The notes: a model not told the origin generated them from the letters alone. Counted from the first letter of the stretch, positions 1 through 7,832 are shown. The stretch: DNA of 64,000 nt from SG8-30 sp964406445 (GCA_964406445.1 CAYORU010000003.1:115647-179646); one strand, 5' to 3'. Translations and numbers: made by a program.

Positions 1-2
1 AG

Positions 3-218
3 ATCATCGGCGAGCCGCCCGGCGGCAACCCGAACCACTTCGGCGGCGTCGTCCCTGTGGCGCTGCCCGAGTCCGGGCTTCGGCTCGACGTCGCGACCCA
101 ACCGGTGCGGCTGACCCAGGATCCTGCGAACCGGCTGAGGATCGACAGGCTGGTCCGCTGGCCGGTCGCAGACTACGCGCGCGGCTTCGACCCCGTGCTC
201 GCCGCGGCCGGGCTCTAG
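3..218 (+). CDS. S41-family (C-terminal processing type) peptidase, C-terminal fragment
   Basis: An open frame runs in from the left edge and ends at TAG 216-218, giving 71 residues. The fragment begins IIGEPPGGNPNHFGG and continues with a LPESGLRLDV strand. This resembles the end of the S41 tail-specific protease fold, where a (V/I)GEPTGG turn precedes a LPNSGL strand. It ends DYARGFDPVLAAAG, like the DYLAGRDPVL tail common in exported S41 peptidases. The catalytic Ser/Lys region would lie upstream of the window, so activity cannot be judged. The stop shares the palindromic CTAG at 215-218 with the convergent gene on the other strand. Confidence 0.6.
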   Translation: MIGEPPGGNPNHFGGVVPVALPESGLRLDVATQPVRLTQDPANRLRIDRLVRWPVADYARGFDPVLAAAGL

Positions 219-592
219 CGATGCGGCAGTTGCGGCTGGGGAACCGTCTGCGGCTCGGCGGGTCCACAGCCCGGTTCGAGCTCGAGGCCGGGAAATCGTC
301 GCGCCCATTCGGCCGGGGTCAGCGTCTGCCAACCGGCGAAGGGGCACCCCGCCGCAGGGTCGCTCGAGGTGCCGGCCCCGGAGCGCGCATCGTCCACGGC
401 GATCAGGCGCCCGGCCGGCTCGGGCGCCGTGGGCGCCTCGCGGCCGGCGACCCGCGCTTCCGGCAGGTGGAGCGCCACGAGCAGCACGGCCGCGGCCGCC
501 GCGATCACGGCCTGTTCCGGACGCAATCCCTGCCACTGGACCTTGGGCATGCTCGAAGCGACCTCGCCGGATGGCTGCCTTCCGCCGGACAT
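215..592 (-). CDS. small single-pass membrane protein of unknown function
   Basis: This frame of 125 codons has strongly G/C-biased third positions, as in its neighbours. One hydrophobic helix (about residues 28-43, rich in Ala/Val/Leu) is followed by a Pro/Ala-rich linker and a compact C-terminal segment with two cysteines (CPFAGW and PGCGPAE). This suggests an inner-membrane anchor with a small periplasmic domain. Two starts are possible. ATG at 592 has only a distant AAGG. ATG at 550 (MPKVQW) has GAGG 12 nt upstream and puts the helix nearer the N-terminus, so I slightly prefer it. I recognise no family. It is divergent from the exported protein at 754 and convergent with the peptidase fragment. 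Confidence 0.5.
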   Translation of the reverse strand: MSGGRQPSGEVASSMPKVQWQGLRPEQAVIAAAAAVLLVALHLPEARVAGREAPTAPEPAGRLIAVDDARSGAGTSSDPAAGCPFAGWQTLTPAEWARRFPGLELEPGCGPAEPQTVPQPQLPHR

Positions 593-641
593 TGTCGCGG
601 CGGCGGCCTTGGCAAATCCCTAGCGGACGGCGCCGGGGCAA

Positions 642-661
642 GGTCGCAGGAACTTGCGACC
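642..661. promoter_or_regulatory. perfect 7-bp inverted repeat between divergent genes
   Basis: GGTCGCA at 642-648 and TGCGACC at 655-661 form a perfect dyad around a 6-nt centre. It lies in the 161-bp gap between the small membrane protein (leftward from 592) and the exported protein (rightward from 754), about 50 bp upstream of the TGCTAGATT element. An operator for the response regulator encoded two genes downstream is possible. A stable hairpin is the alternative. Confidence 0.4.
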
Positions 662-709
662 AGCCGGCCGAGTCGAGCGACGAACGCCGGTTTTCCGTCA
701 CGTTCGCCG

Positions 710-718
710 TGCTAGATT
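710..718 (+). promoter_or_regulatory. extended -10 element for the gene at 754
   Basis: TGCTAGATT carries the TGn extension and a TAGATT hexamer. TTTTCC at 691-696 would be a poor -35 with a 16-nt spacer. Predicted initiation near 725 leaves a leader of about 30 nt before the ATG at 754. Confidence 0.4.
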
Positions 719-753
719 CGCGCCCCGCAACGAACGGTCATTCGACGAGTCCC

Positions 754-1650
754 ATGCGCCCTGCCCCGTCCCTGTCCCTGATCCTGTGCCTCGCCGGCGG
801 CCTCGCCGCCACCCCGGCCGCTTCGAGCGAGCGCCTGGGGCCCGCGACCGAACTCCGGCTGGCGTCCATCGCGTCCGGGCACGACCCGCAGCTGACGCTC
901 CTGCGACCCGCCGCCGCCCACAGCTGCAGCGACCCGCGACGCCGCCCGTCGCCCGCGGCCTGCGTCCAGCTGCAGGACGACGATTCGGCCGCCGAGCCGA
1001 CGGCCGGCCGCTCCCTGGGCGTCGTCTATACGCAGCGCTTCCTGCCCGGTTTCTCCGTCACGGTCGACCGCGCGCCGTCCGTCTTGAGCGGCTTCGTCGC
1101 TGGCCTGGGGCGGTCCCTGGCCGCGGGGAGGAACTGCTTCTCGGGCGCCTGTCCGCTCGGTCCGGGGACGATGCTCGACACCAGCGCCGCGGCGACGGGC
1201 GATGGGCTGCGCGCCGCGCCGGAGCAGGACGTGTTCGCGACCTCGGTCGGAGTGGCCGCCCTGTCCGCCGGCTATGCGTTCGATCTCGCCGCAGGCGGCC
1301 AGCCGGTCGTCCTCGAGGCGCGAGCCGGGCAGTTGCTCGATGCGGCCGCAACCGCGCCGGCGGACCTCGCGACGGACGACCTCGGCGCATCGCTGCGTGG
1401 CGAGCGCGTCGCGCTCGCCCTGCGGCGCGGTCCGCTGGAGTTCTCGATGACGCGGGACCGGCTGCGGTTCCTGGCCGCCGCAGGCGTCGGCAGCGAATCT
1501 CTGGTGGCGACCCGCCAGGAACTGCGCGTGTCGTGGCGCCAGGACCGGCTGCAGCTCGACCTGCTTCTCGCCGATACGGCCTATCGCGACGCCTCCGGTC
1601 CGCAGGCCACGGCGACGGTGGGCCTGCAGTTCCGGCTCGGCTTGCCCTGA
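754..1650 (+). CDS. exported beta-rich protein of unknown function
   Basis: The predicted protein has 298 residues. The N-terminus MRPAPSLSLILCLAGGLAA-TPAASS is a typical Sec signal peptide, which supports the ATG at 754 over an in-frame ATG at 571. After cleavage the chain has two Cys pairs (HSCSD...AACVQ and RNCFSGACP) and a C-terminal half of alternating polar and hydrophobic residues. It ends ATATVGLQFRLGLP, like the last strand of an outer-membrane barrel or a periplasmic beta sandwich. No family is recognised. It lies 66 bp upstream of a response regulator/sensor kinase pair on the same strand, so it may be their target or accessory sensor. That link rests only on position. Confidence 0.6.
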   Translation: MRPAPSLSLILCLAGGLAATPAASSERLGPATELRLASIASGHDPQLTLLRPAAAHSCSDPRRRPSPAACVQLQDDDSAAEPTAGRSLGVVYTQRFLPGFSVTVDRAPSVLSGFVAGLGRSLAAGRNCFSGACPLGPGTMLDTSAAATGDGLRAAPEQDVFATSVGVAALSAGYAFDLAAGGQPVVLEARAGQLLDAAATAPADLATDDLGASLRGERVALALRRGPLEFSMTRDRLRFLAAAGVGSESLVATRQELRVSWRQDRLQLDLLLADTAYRDASGPQATATVGLQFRLGLP

Positions 1651-1716
1651 GCCTCGCGCCCGGATTGCGGTCGTACCGGGGCCATCATCGGGCGTGGCCG
1701 CAGCCAGGAGATTGCC

Positions 1717-2385
1717 GTGCGGGTGCTGTTGATCGAGGATGACCTGCAGCTCGGCGCCGCGCTGACGCGCGCCCTCGAGCAGGAGCAGCTGAAGCCGACC
1801 TGGGTGCGCCGACTGCGCGATGGCCGCGACCAGCTCGACCTCGAGACCCCGCCCTCCGCGGTGGTGCTCGACCTGTCGCTGCCCGATGGCGACGGACTCG
1901 AGCTGCTGCGCGAGTTGAGGGCACGGCAGGATCCTGTGCCGCTGTTGATCATCACGGCCCGGGACGGCCTCGCCGAGCGCGTCGACGCCCTCGAAGGGGG
2001 CGCGGACGACTTCATCGTCAAGCCGTTCGCCGTGTCCGAGCTGGTCGCGCGGCTGCGCGCCGTCATCCGCCGGGCGGCCGGACAGCCGGACTCGACCTGG
2101 CGGATCGGCGATCTCACCATCGATTCGCTTCGCCACCGCGTCTCGGTCGGCGGGACGCCGGTCGCGCTGCGCCCTGCCGAGTACAGGCTGCTCGTGGCGC
2201 TCGCGCAGGAGAGCCCGGCGGTCGTCACGCGGACTCGGCTGATCGACCGGCTGTGGCGTCGCGGCGCGGAAGTGTCCGACGCCGCCCTGGAGTTCCATGT
2301 GCACGGGCTGAGGCGGAAACTGGGCGGCGAGCGCATTCGCACCGTCCGCGGAGTGGGCTACGCGCTCGACAGCGGAACGGCCTGA
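1717..2385 (+). CDS. OmpR/PhoB-family response regulator
   Basis: This 222-residue protein has an N-terminal receiver domain with acidic pair D8-D9, phosphoacceptor D52 (VVLDLSLPDGDG), T80 and K102 (FIVKPF). A C-terminal winged helix (about 128-220) includes EYRLLVAL and ends IRTVRGVGYAL, as in QseB/PmrA-like regulators. The start is GTG 1717, preceded by CAGGAG at 1705-1710. The stop overlaps the kinase ATG by 1 nt, so the pair is translationally coupled. The signal sensed cannot be read from the sequence. Specific naming (QseB, PmrA, TctD) is not justified. Confidence 0.93.
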   Translation: MRVLLIEDDLQLGAALTRALEQEQLKPTWVRRLRDGRDQLDLETPPSAVVLDLSLPDGDGLELLRELRARQDPVPLLIITARDGLAERVDALEGGADDFIVKPFAVSELVARLRAVIRRAAGQPDSTWRIGDLTIDSLRHRVSVGGTPVALRPAEYRLLVALAQESPAVVTRTRLIDRLWRRGAEVSDAALEFHVHGLRRKLGGERIRTVRGVGYALDSGTA

Positions 2386-3758
2386 TGCGCCGCCCCTCCC
2401 TGCTCGGCCGCCAGCTGCGAATCCAGCTTGGGCTGCTCGCGCTCGCCTGGCTGGTCCTCGGCGCCGTGACTCTCGGCGGGATCTTCGCGGCCGGCAGCGG
2501 GCTGCTCGACCGGGACATCCGGACGACCTCCGAGGCGCTCGCGCGCTTCGCCAGCGTCTCGCCGACGCCAGGCGAGGCAGGCTCGGTGATCGAGCACCTC
2601 GCAGCCATGGTGGCCCGCACCAGCCACCCACCGCCGCGCCTGAACGAAGTGGCCTTCCGCGTCTGGGACCAGAGCGGAGCGCTGCTCGCACGCAGCGACG
2701 ACCCGCTGCCTGACCTGTCCTGGCGAACTGCGCAGGAGCCCATGGACGTCGCCGAGGGCTGGCGCATCGGCGGCGCCTCGAGCCCCGACGGTCGCGTCCA
2801 CGCCGTGATCGGTTTCTCGGCAGGCTACCTCGAGCGGCTGCGCGGGCAATCCATCCGCAACCTGCTGCTGCCCTTCGCCGCGCTGTCGCTGTTCCTGGCC
2901 GCGGGCTCATGGATCGCGGCGCGCTCCGGGCTGGCGCCGCTGCGGCGGCTCGCGCAGCAGATCGACCAGCGCGCGCCTGGCGACCTGCGCCCCGTCGACG
3001 CCTCGGCGCCCTATGCAGAGATCGAGCCGATCATGCGCGCCCTCAACGACCAGCTGCAGGCGACCGCGAGACGCCTGGAGACCGAGCGGCGCTTCTTCGC
3101 GGAGGCGGCGCACGAGCTGCGCACGCCGCTGGCCGTGCTGAGCGCGCAGGCGCACGTCGTCGCCAACGAGTCGAGCGAGCGTGGCCGCCGCGAGGCGCTG
3201 GCGGCGCTCGAGGCGGGCATCGAGCGCTCCGGTCGCGTCGTCGGCCGGCTTCTGACGCTCGCCAGGCTCGATGCGCCGCCCCCGCCGGACACCTTCGCCC
3301 CGCTCGACGCCGGCGGGCTGGCGGAGGAAATCGCCAGCGCGCTCTCGGCACGGGCCGCGGCGAGCGGCCATGCGCTCGAGCTCGCGGCCTCGGACCCCGT
3401 GATCCTCGAAGGCTCCGAGGAGGCGCTGCGCGCCGCGCTCGAGAATCTGGTCGACAATGCGCTGCGCTACACCCCGCCAGGGACGACCATCAAGCTGTCC
3501 GTGCGCCGCCTCGGCGACGAGTGCGTGATCGAGGTGGCGGACGACGGGCCGGGGATCGCGCCGGCGCTGCACGACCGCGTCTTCGGACGCTTCGAGCGGC
3601 TCGGGCGCCAGGGCGGAGACGGGACCGGCCTCGGCCTCGCGATCGTGCGCCGGGTCGCCGAGATCCACGGCGGACAGGCGGAGTTCCGGCCCGGCCCGGA
3701 CGGCCGGGGCTGCCTGTTCCGGCTGCGCCTGCCCATCGGGGGGCGACCCGCGCCGTGA
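2385..3758 (+). CDS. two-component sensor histidine kinase
   Basis: This 457-residue inner-membrane kinase is the partner of the upstream regulator. TM1 spans about 12-36, the periplasmic segment 37-157 and TM2 158-180, followed by a HAMP-like linker. The HisKA motif is FAEAAHELRTPLA with phospho-accepting H243. The HATPase_c domain shows the N box (N358 in NLVDNALRYT), G1 (ADDGPGI) and G2 (GTGLGLA, 413-419). ATG 2385 overlaps the regulator TGA and begins just before TM1. The long upstream in-frame extension is only regulator sequence read in another frame. Periplasmic domain 37-157 has no recognised sensor fold. Confidence 0.93.
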   Translation: MRRPSLLGRQLRIQLGLLALAWLVLGAVTLGGIFAAGSGLLDRDIRTTSEALARFASVSPTPGEAGSVIEHLAAMVARTSHPPPRLNEVAFRVWDQSGALLARSDDPLPDLSWRTAQEPMDVAEGWRIGGASSPDGRVHAVIGFSAGYLERLRGQSIRNLLLPFAALSLFLAAGSWIAARSGLAPLRRLAQQIDQRAPGDLRPVDASAPYAEIEPIMRALNDQLQATARRLETERRFFAEAAHELRTPLAVLSAQAHVVANESSERGRREALAALEAGIERSGRVVGRLLTLARLDAPPPPDTFAPLDAGGLAEEIASALSARAAASGHALELAASDPVILEGSEEALRAALENLVDNALRYTPPGTTIKLSVRRLGDECVIEVADDGPGIAPALHDRVFGRFERLGRQGGDGTGLGLAIVRRVAEIHGGQAEFRPGPDGRGCLFRLRLPIGGRPAP

Positions 3759-3779
3759 ATGGGCGGGGCCTTCCGCCGC

Positions 3780-4226
3780 TCAGGGCAAGTACAGGCGCTC
3801 CGGGAGCCGGGAGCGGATGTCGCCCGGCGAGGCCATCGCCAGGTCCTTGTCCACGGTGTCGGTCAGGCTGCGGGTGACGTTCGGTCCGATCCGCTCCCGC
3901 AGCAGCCCCAGGAACCGCGGCGCCGCGACGATCGCGAGCCGGTCGAACTCGTGCGTAGAGTGCGCACGGCGCAGCCTGCTTGCGATCTGGTCCGCGAAAC
4001 GGGCCGCCTCTTCTTCATGCGGCCCGACCTCGCGCTGCATCGCGTGCCGGCCGGGACCGTGGCGGTCGAAGGCGCGTCCCGGGCGGTCACTGACCAGGTC
4101 CTGGTCGCGCACGCGTCCCGCGCTGTGAGACAGGCACTCCAGCTCGACGAGCGGCCCGGTCGGCGTCTTGGCCGAGAGGATCCGGGCGACGCTCGCGTTG
4201 GCGACGACGACCCACATCTGTGGCAT
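3780..4226 (-). CDS. host attachment protein family (PF10116-like)
   Basis: This 148-residue protein begins MPQMWVVVANASVARIL, the usual opening of the family annotated as required for attachment to host cells, related to archaeal/eukaryotic release-factor-like folds (baeRF). A helical middle (EEEAARFADQIASRL) precedes the conserved LAIVAAPRFLGLLRE strand-loop, and the tail VTRSLTDTVDKDLA is typical. The start is decided by an excellent Shine-Dalgarno, AAGGAGGTT, 4 nt before ATG 4226. The in-frame ATG at 4307 is rejected because it lacks one. Family function is poorly established and the attachment name is historical. It lies downstream of a PhaD-like regulator and converges on the kinase gene with 21 bp between stops. 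Confidence 0.85.
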   Translation of the reverse strand: MPQMWVVVANASVARILSAKTPTGPLVELECLSHSAGRVRDQDLVSDRPGRAFDRHGPGRHAMQREVGPHEEEAARFADQIASRLRRAHSTHEFDRLAIVAAPRFLGLLRERIGPNVTRSLTDTVDKDLAMASPGDIRSRLPERLYLP

Positions 4227-4314
4227 GGCCAACCTCCTTGTTCGCGAAGACCGCACCGTGCCCGCGGGGCGCCGGCGCAACTCCCACACTGCGAGGTTAC
4301 GCCGCAAGGGCCCG

Positions 4315-4983
4315 TCAGGAAACCTGTTCTTTCCGCAGGTACTCGCCGGCCAGCGCCTCCAGGTGGGCGCGGCCCTGGGGCAGCAGGAACGGGGCGAACA
4401 GCATGAGCACCTGGTAGATCCCGCGCGCGATCGAGGACGCCGAGGACAGCCGCGGGTAGCGCACCGTGTCGTAGGAGAGCCAGTACAGCGTCATGACGGC
4501 GACGTTCTCGGCGAGCGCCTCCAGCTCGGCCGGCGTCGCGACGAGCGCCCCGCTCTCGGACAGCCCGAGCGCGATGCCCCGGGAGGCCTCGACGGAGCGG
4601 CCGAAGACCGCGGTCAGGCGATGCCCGGCGCGGCGGTCGCGGCCCATGATCCCCGACAGGTCGCGGAACAGGAACCGGTAGCGCCAGATGGCCTCGAAGA
4701 TGACGTGCAGCAGGAACCACGCCTCCTCCACGTCGCCGGCCCGCCACTGCTCGGGCGGCAGCAGCTGGTCGAGCTCGTCCACGAACCGGTCGAGCAGCGC
4801 GCCGGTCAGCTGATCCTTCTTGCGGAAGTGATAGTGCAGGTTGCCGGCGCTGATGCCGACTTCGCTGGCGATCAGGGTCGTGGAGACGTTCGGCTCGCCG
4901 AGCTCGTTGTAGAGCCCCAGCGTCGCCTCCAGGATGCGCTCGCGGGTGCGGCGCGCGGGACGCGTTCCCTTGGCTGCGGGCAT
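4315..4983 (-). CDS. TetR-family regulator, PhaD-like
   Basis: This 222-residue protein has an N-terminal TetR helix-turn-helix (RTRERILEATLGLY; GEPNVSTTLIASEVGIS; GNLHYHFRKKDQL, residues about 12-60). It closely resembles Pseudomonas PhaD, which controls phasin and PHA genes. The C-terminal ligand domain also matches PhaD-like features (WFLLHVIFEAIWRYRFLFRDL). The adjacent upstream gene is a phasin, supporting the assignment. The ATG at 4983 has no Shine-Dalgarno. It is preceded directly by TTTTTTC and a GC-rich hairpin, so translation may be leaderless or attenuated. No alternative start fits, because the helix-turn-helix begins at residue 12. The probable ligand is an acyl-CoA, by analogy only. 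Confidence 0.85.
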   Translation of the reverse strand: MPAAKGTRPARRTRERILEATLGLYNELGEPNVSTTLIASEVGISAGNLHYHFRKKDQLTGALLDRFVDELDQLLPPEQWRAGDVEEAWFLLHVIFEAIWRYRFLFRDLSGIMGRDRRAGHRLTAVFGRSVEASRGIALGLSESGALVATPAELEALAENVAVMTLYWLSYDTVRYPRLSSASSIARGIYQVLMLFAPFLLPQGRAHLEALAGEYLRKEQVS

Positions 4984-4984
4984 G

Positions 4985-5029
4985 AAAAAAGCGCCGGTGT
5001 ACGTCGGTGACCCGATCGTACACCAGCGC
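4985..5029 (-). terminator. terminator-like hairpin with T6 abutting the phaD-like start codon
   Basis: On the minus strand a 13-bp stem (arms 5017-5029 and 4991-5003, one G-T mismatch, 13-nt loop) is followed immediately by TTTTTT (4990-4985) and then C-ATG of the regulator. It would end phasin transcripts. Its symmetric core CGTACACC/GGTGTACG could also be the regulator's operator. The predicted structure is strong; the role is inferred. Confidence 0.7.
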
Positions 5030-5062
5030 CGAGGGGGGATCAGTCAGGGACCGTGCCTGTCC

Positions 5063-5491
5063 TCAGGCGGCGCGACGCGCGCTGCGCTTGGCCGGGGCCT
5101 TGCGCCTGGCGCGCGCGGCGGTCTTGGCCTCGACCTTCTTCGACAGCTGTGTGACGCGGCGCGACAGCCGGTCGACCTCGTCCGCCGTCGGCAGGCCGAT
5201 CTCGTGAATGACCTTGTTGACGCGCTTCTGGAAGGCCTTCTCGACCGTCTGCACGCGGTCGGTGGCGGCATCGGCGACGTTCTCGACCACGCCCTCGGCG
5301 GTCGAACGCGACTTGCGCGTGAACTTCTCGCCTTCCTTCACGACCACGCCGAAGACCTTGCCGATCTCGTCCCGCGTGGTGTTCCAGGCCACCATGTTGG
5401 CCTTGTAGATGACCTGCGCCGAGCGACGGGTCGCCTTGCCGACCTCGCTCGTCTTCAGGCCGTTGATGAACGTGTTGACGTTCTCGATCAT
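5063..5491 (-). CDS. phasin / PHA granule-associated protein (PhaF/PhaI-like)
   Basis: This protein of about 142 residues coats polyhydroxyalkanoate granules in its family. The N-terminal amphipathic helical domain (MIENVNTFINGLKTSE... KVFGVVVKEGEKFTRKS) and a central coiled-coil-like helix (VDRLSRRVTQLSKKVE) match PhaF/PhaI. A short basic Ala/Lys/Arg tail (ARRKAPAKRSARR) resembles the histone-like PhaF tail in miniature. I chose the internal ATG near 5491 because GAGGAG lies 7 nt upstream. The first in-frame ATG at 5518 (MAGNVEETN) lacks a Shine-Dalgarno. A hairpin plus T-run separates it from the downstream phaD-like regulator. No PHA synthase gene lies in the window. Confidence 0.85.
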   Translation of the reverse strand: MIENVNTFINGLKTSEVGKATRRSAQVIYKANMVAWNTTRDEIGKVFGVVVKEGEKFTRKSRSTAEGVVENVADAATDRVQTVEKAFQKRVNKVIHEIGLPTADEVDRLSRRVTQLSKKVEAKTAARARRKAPAKRSARRAA

Positions 5492-5575
5492 GTTCGTCTC
5501 CTCGACGTTCCCTGCCATCCGGGCCGGCGCACCGCGCCGGGCTTCAAACCGATGGAGGCAGTGTCTTCGGAAACG

Positions 5576-5593
5576 CTAGGGAGTGCACCCTAG
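5576..5593. promoter_or_regulatory. 6-bp dyad CTAGGG/CCCTAG
   Basis: A perfect inverted repeat (5576-5581 and 5588-5593, 6-nt centre) spans the stop codon of the MFS gene, about 85 bp upstream of the phasin start on the same strand. It may be a weak hairpin or a protein site. No T-run follows. Confidence 0.25.
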
Positions 5594-6885
5594 TAAGCCG
5601 TCGTGGCCGGCGCGCGCTCACGGCGCTCGAAGCCGCGGCCCAGCGCCACGCCGACGGCCACCAGCCCGGCCATCAGCGCCGCGCTCAGGCCGGCGAACGC
5701 GGCGAGGCTGGTTCCCGCCGCGTTCAGCGCGCCGTGCAGCCAGCTCGCGCCCATGTCGCCGCCGCGCTGCACGACCGTGTCGATGACGTTCTTCGCCTTG
5801 TACTTGGTTTCCGGATCCACGGCCGTGAAGAGGATCTCGCGCGCCGGCTTGCCGATGCCGAACTCCCCTGCCCTGCGCAGCACCTGCGAAACCGCGAGCG
5901 TCAGCAGCACCGGCGCGAAGGCAAGCCAGACGAAACTCAGCAGCGCGACGATCGGCATCGTGACGAGACCGCCGACGACGCCCAGGCGGCCGATCAGCCG
6001 GGTCGCGACGAACCCCTGCAGCACGAGCGCGACGACGTTGACGGCCAGGTCGAGCGTCGCGAAGAAGCTGGTCCGCGCGGCGGCGTCCCCGTACCGCGCC
6101 GCGGCCAGTTCGAGCAGCTCGAGGTACATGAAGGTGCCCGCGGTCGAGCCGACCACGATGATCGCGGCGATGCCGAGCAGGTACGGCGAGCGCGCCAGCA
6201 GGCGGATGCCCGCGAGGGCGGCGCCGCCGATCGGGATCGCCCCCGCAGCGGCGGAATCCGGCGCCTCCCCGTGACGCCGGACCGTCCAGCGCCCTAGCGC
6301 GAGGATGCACGGGACCGTGCCGAGGAGCAGCAGCGTGGCGAGGGCCAGCAGGCCGGCGACGCCGGTCGTGCCGGCCAGGAACTGTGTCACCACGGGACCC
6401 AGGATCGCGCCCGCGCTGCCGCCGGCCGCGATCGGCCCGAACAGGCGCTTCGCCTCCTCGCCCCTGAAGACGTCCGCCATGAAGCTCCAGAAGACCGACA
6501 CGACGAAGAAGTTGAACACCGACAGCCACACGAAGAACGCGCTCGCGGTCGCCGCCGACGCGGGATCGGCCTGGAAGGCGACCGCGAAGCCGAGCAGGTT
6601 CAGCGCGAAGAAGCCGTTGATGACCGGCAGCAACCGGCGCTTTCGAACCCGTGACACGAGGGCGCCGAACAGGGGGGTGAGGGCCAGCATCACGAGGAAC
6701 GTCGTGGTGAAGAGCCACGGCATCCGGCCCACGCCCGCGCTCGCCCCCATCGCGTCGCGCACCGGGCGCAGCAGGTAGTAGCTGCACAGCAGCAGGAAGA
6801 AGTAGCCGAAGGCGAGCAGGACGGCCCGTTCCTCGCCCTCGCGGGCGCCGAACAGCGCGCGTAGCCCGGCACCGGCCCGGCCCAC
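5590..6885 (-). CDS. MFS-type transporter, COG3202 (NTP/NDP exchanger-like) family
   Basis: This 431-residue polytopic protein has about 12 hydrophobic segments. The opening AFGYFFLLLCSYYLLRPVRDAMG is the signature of bacterial carriers often annotated as ATP/ADP translocases (COG3202). Free-living gammaproteobacteria carry them with unproven substrates, so nucleotide transport should not be assumed. Other segments are FFVWLSVFNFFVVSVFWSF and GPIAAGGSAGAILGP, followed by GEFGIGKPAREILFTAVDPE. The GTG start at 6885 directly follows the stop of the MaoC-type gene, so the two are one transcriptional unit and probably translationally coupled. Confidence 0.8.
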   Translation of the reverse strand: MGRAGAGLRALFGAREGEERAVLLAFGYFFLLLCSYYLLRPVRDAMGASAGVGRMPWLFTTTFLVMLALTPLFGALVSRVRKRRLLPVINGFFALNLLGFAVAFQADPASAATASAFFVWLSVFNFFVVSVFWSFMADVFRGEEAKRLFGPIAAGGSAGAILGPVVTQFLAGTTGVAGLLALATLLLLGTVPCILALGRWTVRRHGEAPDSAAAGAIPIGGAALAGIRLLARSPYLLGIAAIIVVGSTAGTFMYLELLELAAARYGDAAARTSFFATLDLAVNVVALVLQGFVATRLIGRLGVVGGLVTMPIVALLSFVWLAFAPVLLTLAVSQVLRRAGEFGIGKPAREILFTAVDPETKYKAKNVIDTVVQRGGDMGASWLHGALNAAGTSLAAFAGLSAALMAGLVAVGVALGRGFERRERAPATTAY

Positions 6886-7779
6886 TCAGTCCGCCCTGGC
6901 GACGCCGGCGAGATGCGGCCGCTGGCCTTGCGCGTCCTTGAGGACGAAAGTCCAGCCGCCGCCCTCCCGCCAATGCTGGAGCCGGGGAGTCGTGCCCAGG
7001 AACAGCGGCAGCTTGAACTCGACGTCGATGCGGCAGGGCGGACCGAGCCCCGGACCGAGCGCGGCGAGCGAACGCGCCATCGACCACATGCCGTGGGCCA
7101 CGGCACGCTCGAACCCGAAACGTCGCGCACCCCAGTCGGCCAGATGGATCGGGTTCAGGTCCGCCGACACCCAACCGTATCGCCGGCCCACTTCGCGACC
7201 GGCTTCGATCGGCACTTCCGCCACGATCGCGCCCGCGCCCGGTCGCGGCTGGCGCAGCGCCTCCCGGGCGCTGCGCGCCGCGGACGCGCCGCCTGTGCGC
7301 CGGCGCGCGAGCAGCGTGCTCGACTCGCGCCAGGCCACGCCGTCGCCGTCCTCGCACTCGGTCCACAGGTCGAACTCCTGGCCGCGGTCGCCGTCACGGT
7401 GTCCCTCGACCCAGGCGCGGATCCGCAGGGGTCGCTCGGGCCGAAGCGGTCGCAACCACTCGATCGTGTTGGCGATGTGCACGAGACCCATGAGCCGCAC
7501 CACGAAGGCCTCGTCCGTCAGGAGCGCCATGTGCAGCGGCATGGCGAGCACGTGGGGGTAGGTCAACGGCAGCCGGGCGTCCGCGGGGAACCCGCAGACC
7601 TCGCGATAGCGGCGCAGGTGGCCCACGGAGGGACTGACGACCTCGATCTCGCCCTCGAGGCGGGGAACGGTCGCGCCGGCCGGAACGTTCGCGGCCCGCC
7701 GGGCCAGCACGGCGCGGGGGTAGAACCGCAGCGCCGCCGGAGGGCGCGCGAAACGCAGGCTGACCGCGGGTCGGCTCAT
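6886..7779 (-). CDS. MaoC-like (double hot-dog) enoyl-CoA hydratase/dehydratase
   Basis: The protein has 297 residues. The C-terminal hot-dog carries the MaoC/R-hydratase motif SADLNPIHLADWGA with catalytic-type D207 and H212, then AHGMWSMA (229-236). The N-terminal half is a degenerate hot-dog, as in two-domain MaoC proteins. Such enzymes hydrate trans-2-enoyl-CoA to (R)-3-hydroxyacyl-CoA, a precursor for PHA, which suits the nearby phasin and PhaD-like regulator. The exact substrate is not deducible. It is the first gene of a pair with the MFS carrier (0-nt spacing). The ATG at 7779 begins MSRPAVSLRF. Confidence 0.8.
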   Translation of the reverse strand: MSRPAVSLRFARPPAALRFYPRAVLARRAANVPAGATVPRLEGEIEVVSPSVGHLRRYREVCGFPADARLPLTYPHVLAMPLHMALLTDEAFVVRLMGLVHIANTIEWLRPLRPERPLRIRAWVEGHRDGDRGQEFDLWTECEDGDGVAWRESSTLLARRRTGGASAARSAREALRQPRPGAGAIVAEVPIEAGREVGRRYGWVSADLNPIHLADWGARRFGFERAVAHGMWSMARSLAALGPGLGPPCRIDVEFKLPLFLGTTPRLQHWREGGGWTFVLKDAQGQRPHLAGVARAD

Positions 7780-7832
7780 CGGTCGGGTCCGAGGGCTTCA
7801 CGCCCCCGCCGGTTCAACCCCCGGCGCGCGCC

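Noticed and set aside
712..2910. Minus-strand 732-codon frame opposite the exported protein and two-component genes
   Set aside because: Composition is Arg/Ala-rich without domains. The regulator and kinase are certain on the plus strand.
3780..6885. Defence island or phage-related locus suggested by the host attachment name
   Set aside because: The family name is historical. Neighbours are phasin, regulator and carrier genes, with no phage or defence genes nearby.
5590..6885. Obligate-intracellular type ATP/ADP translocase
   Set aside because: The COG3202 resemblance is real, but the genome shows full biosynthetic pathways of a free-living organism and these homologues have unproven substrates.
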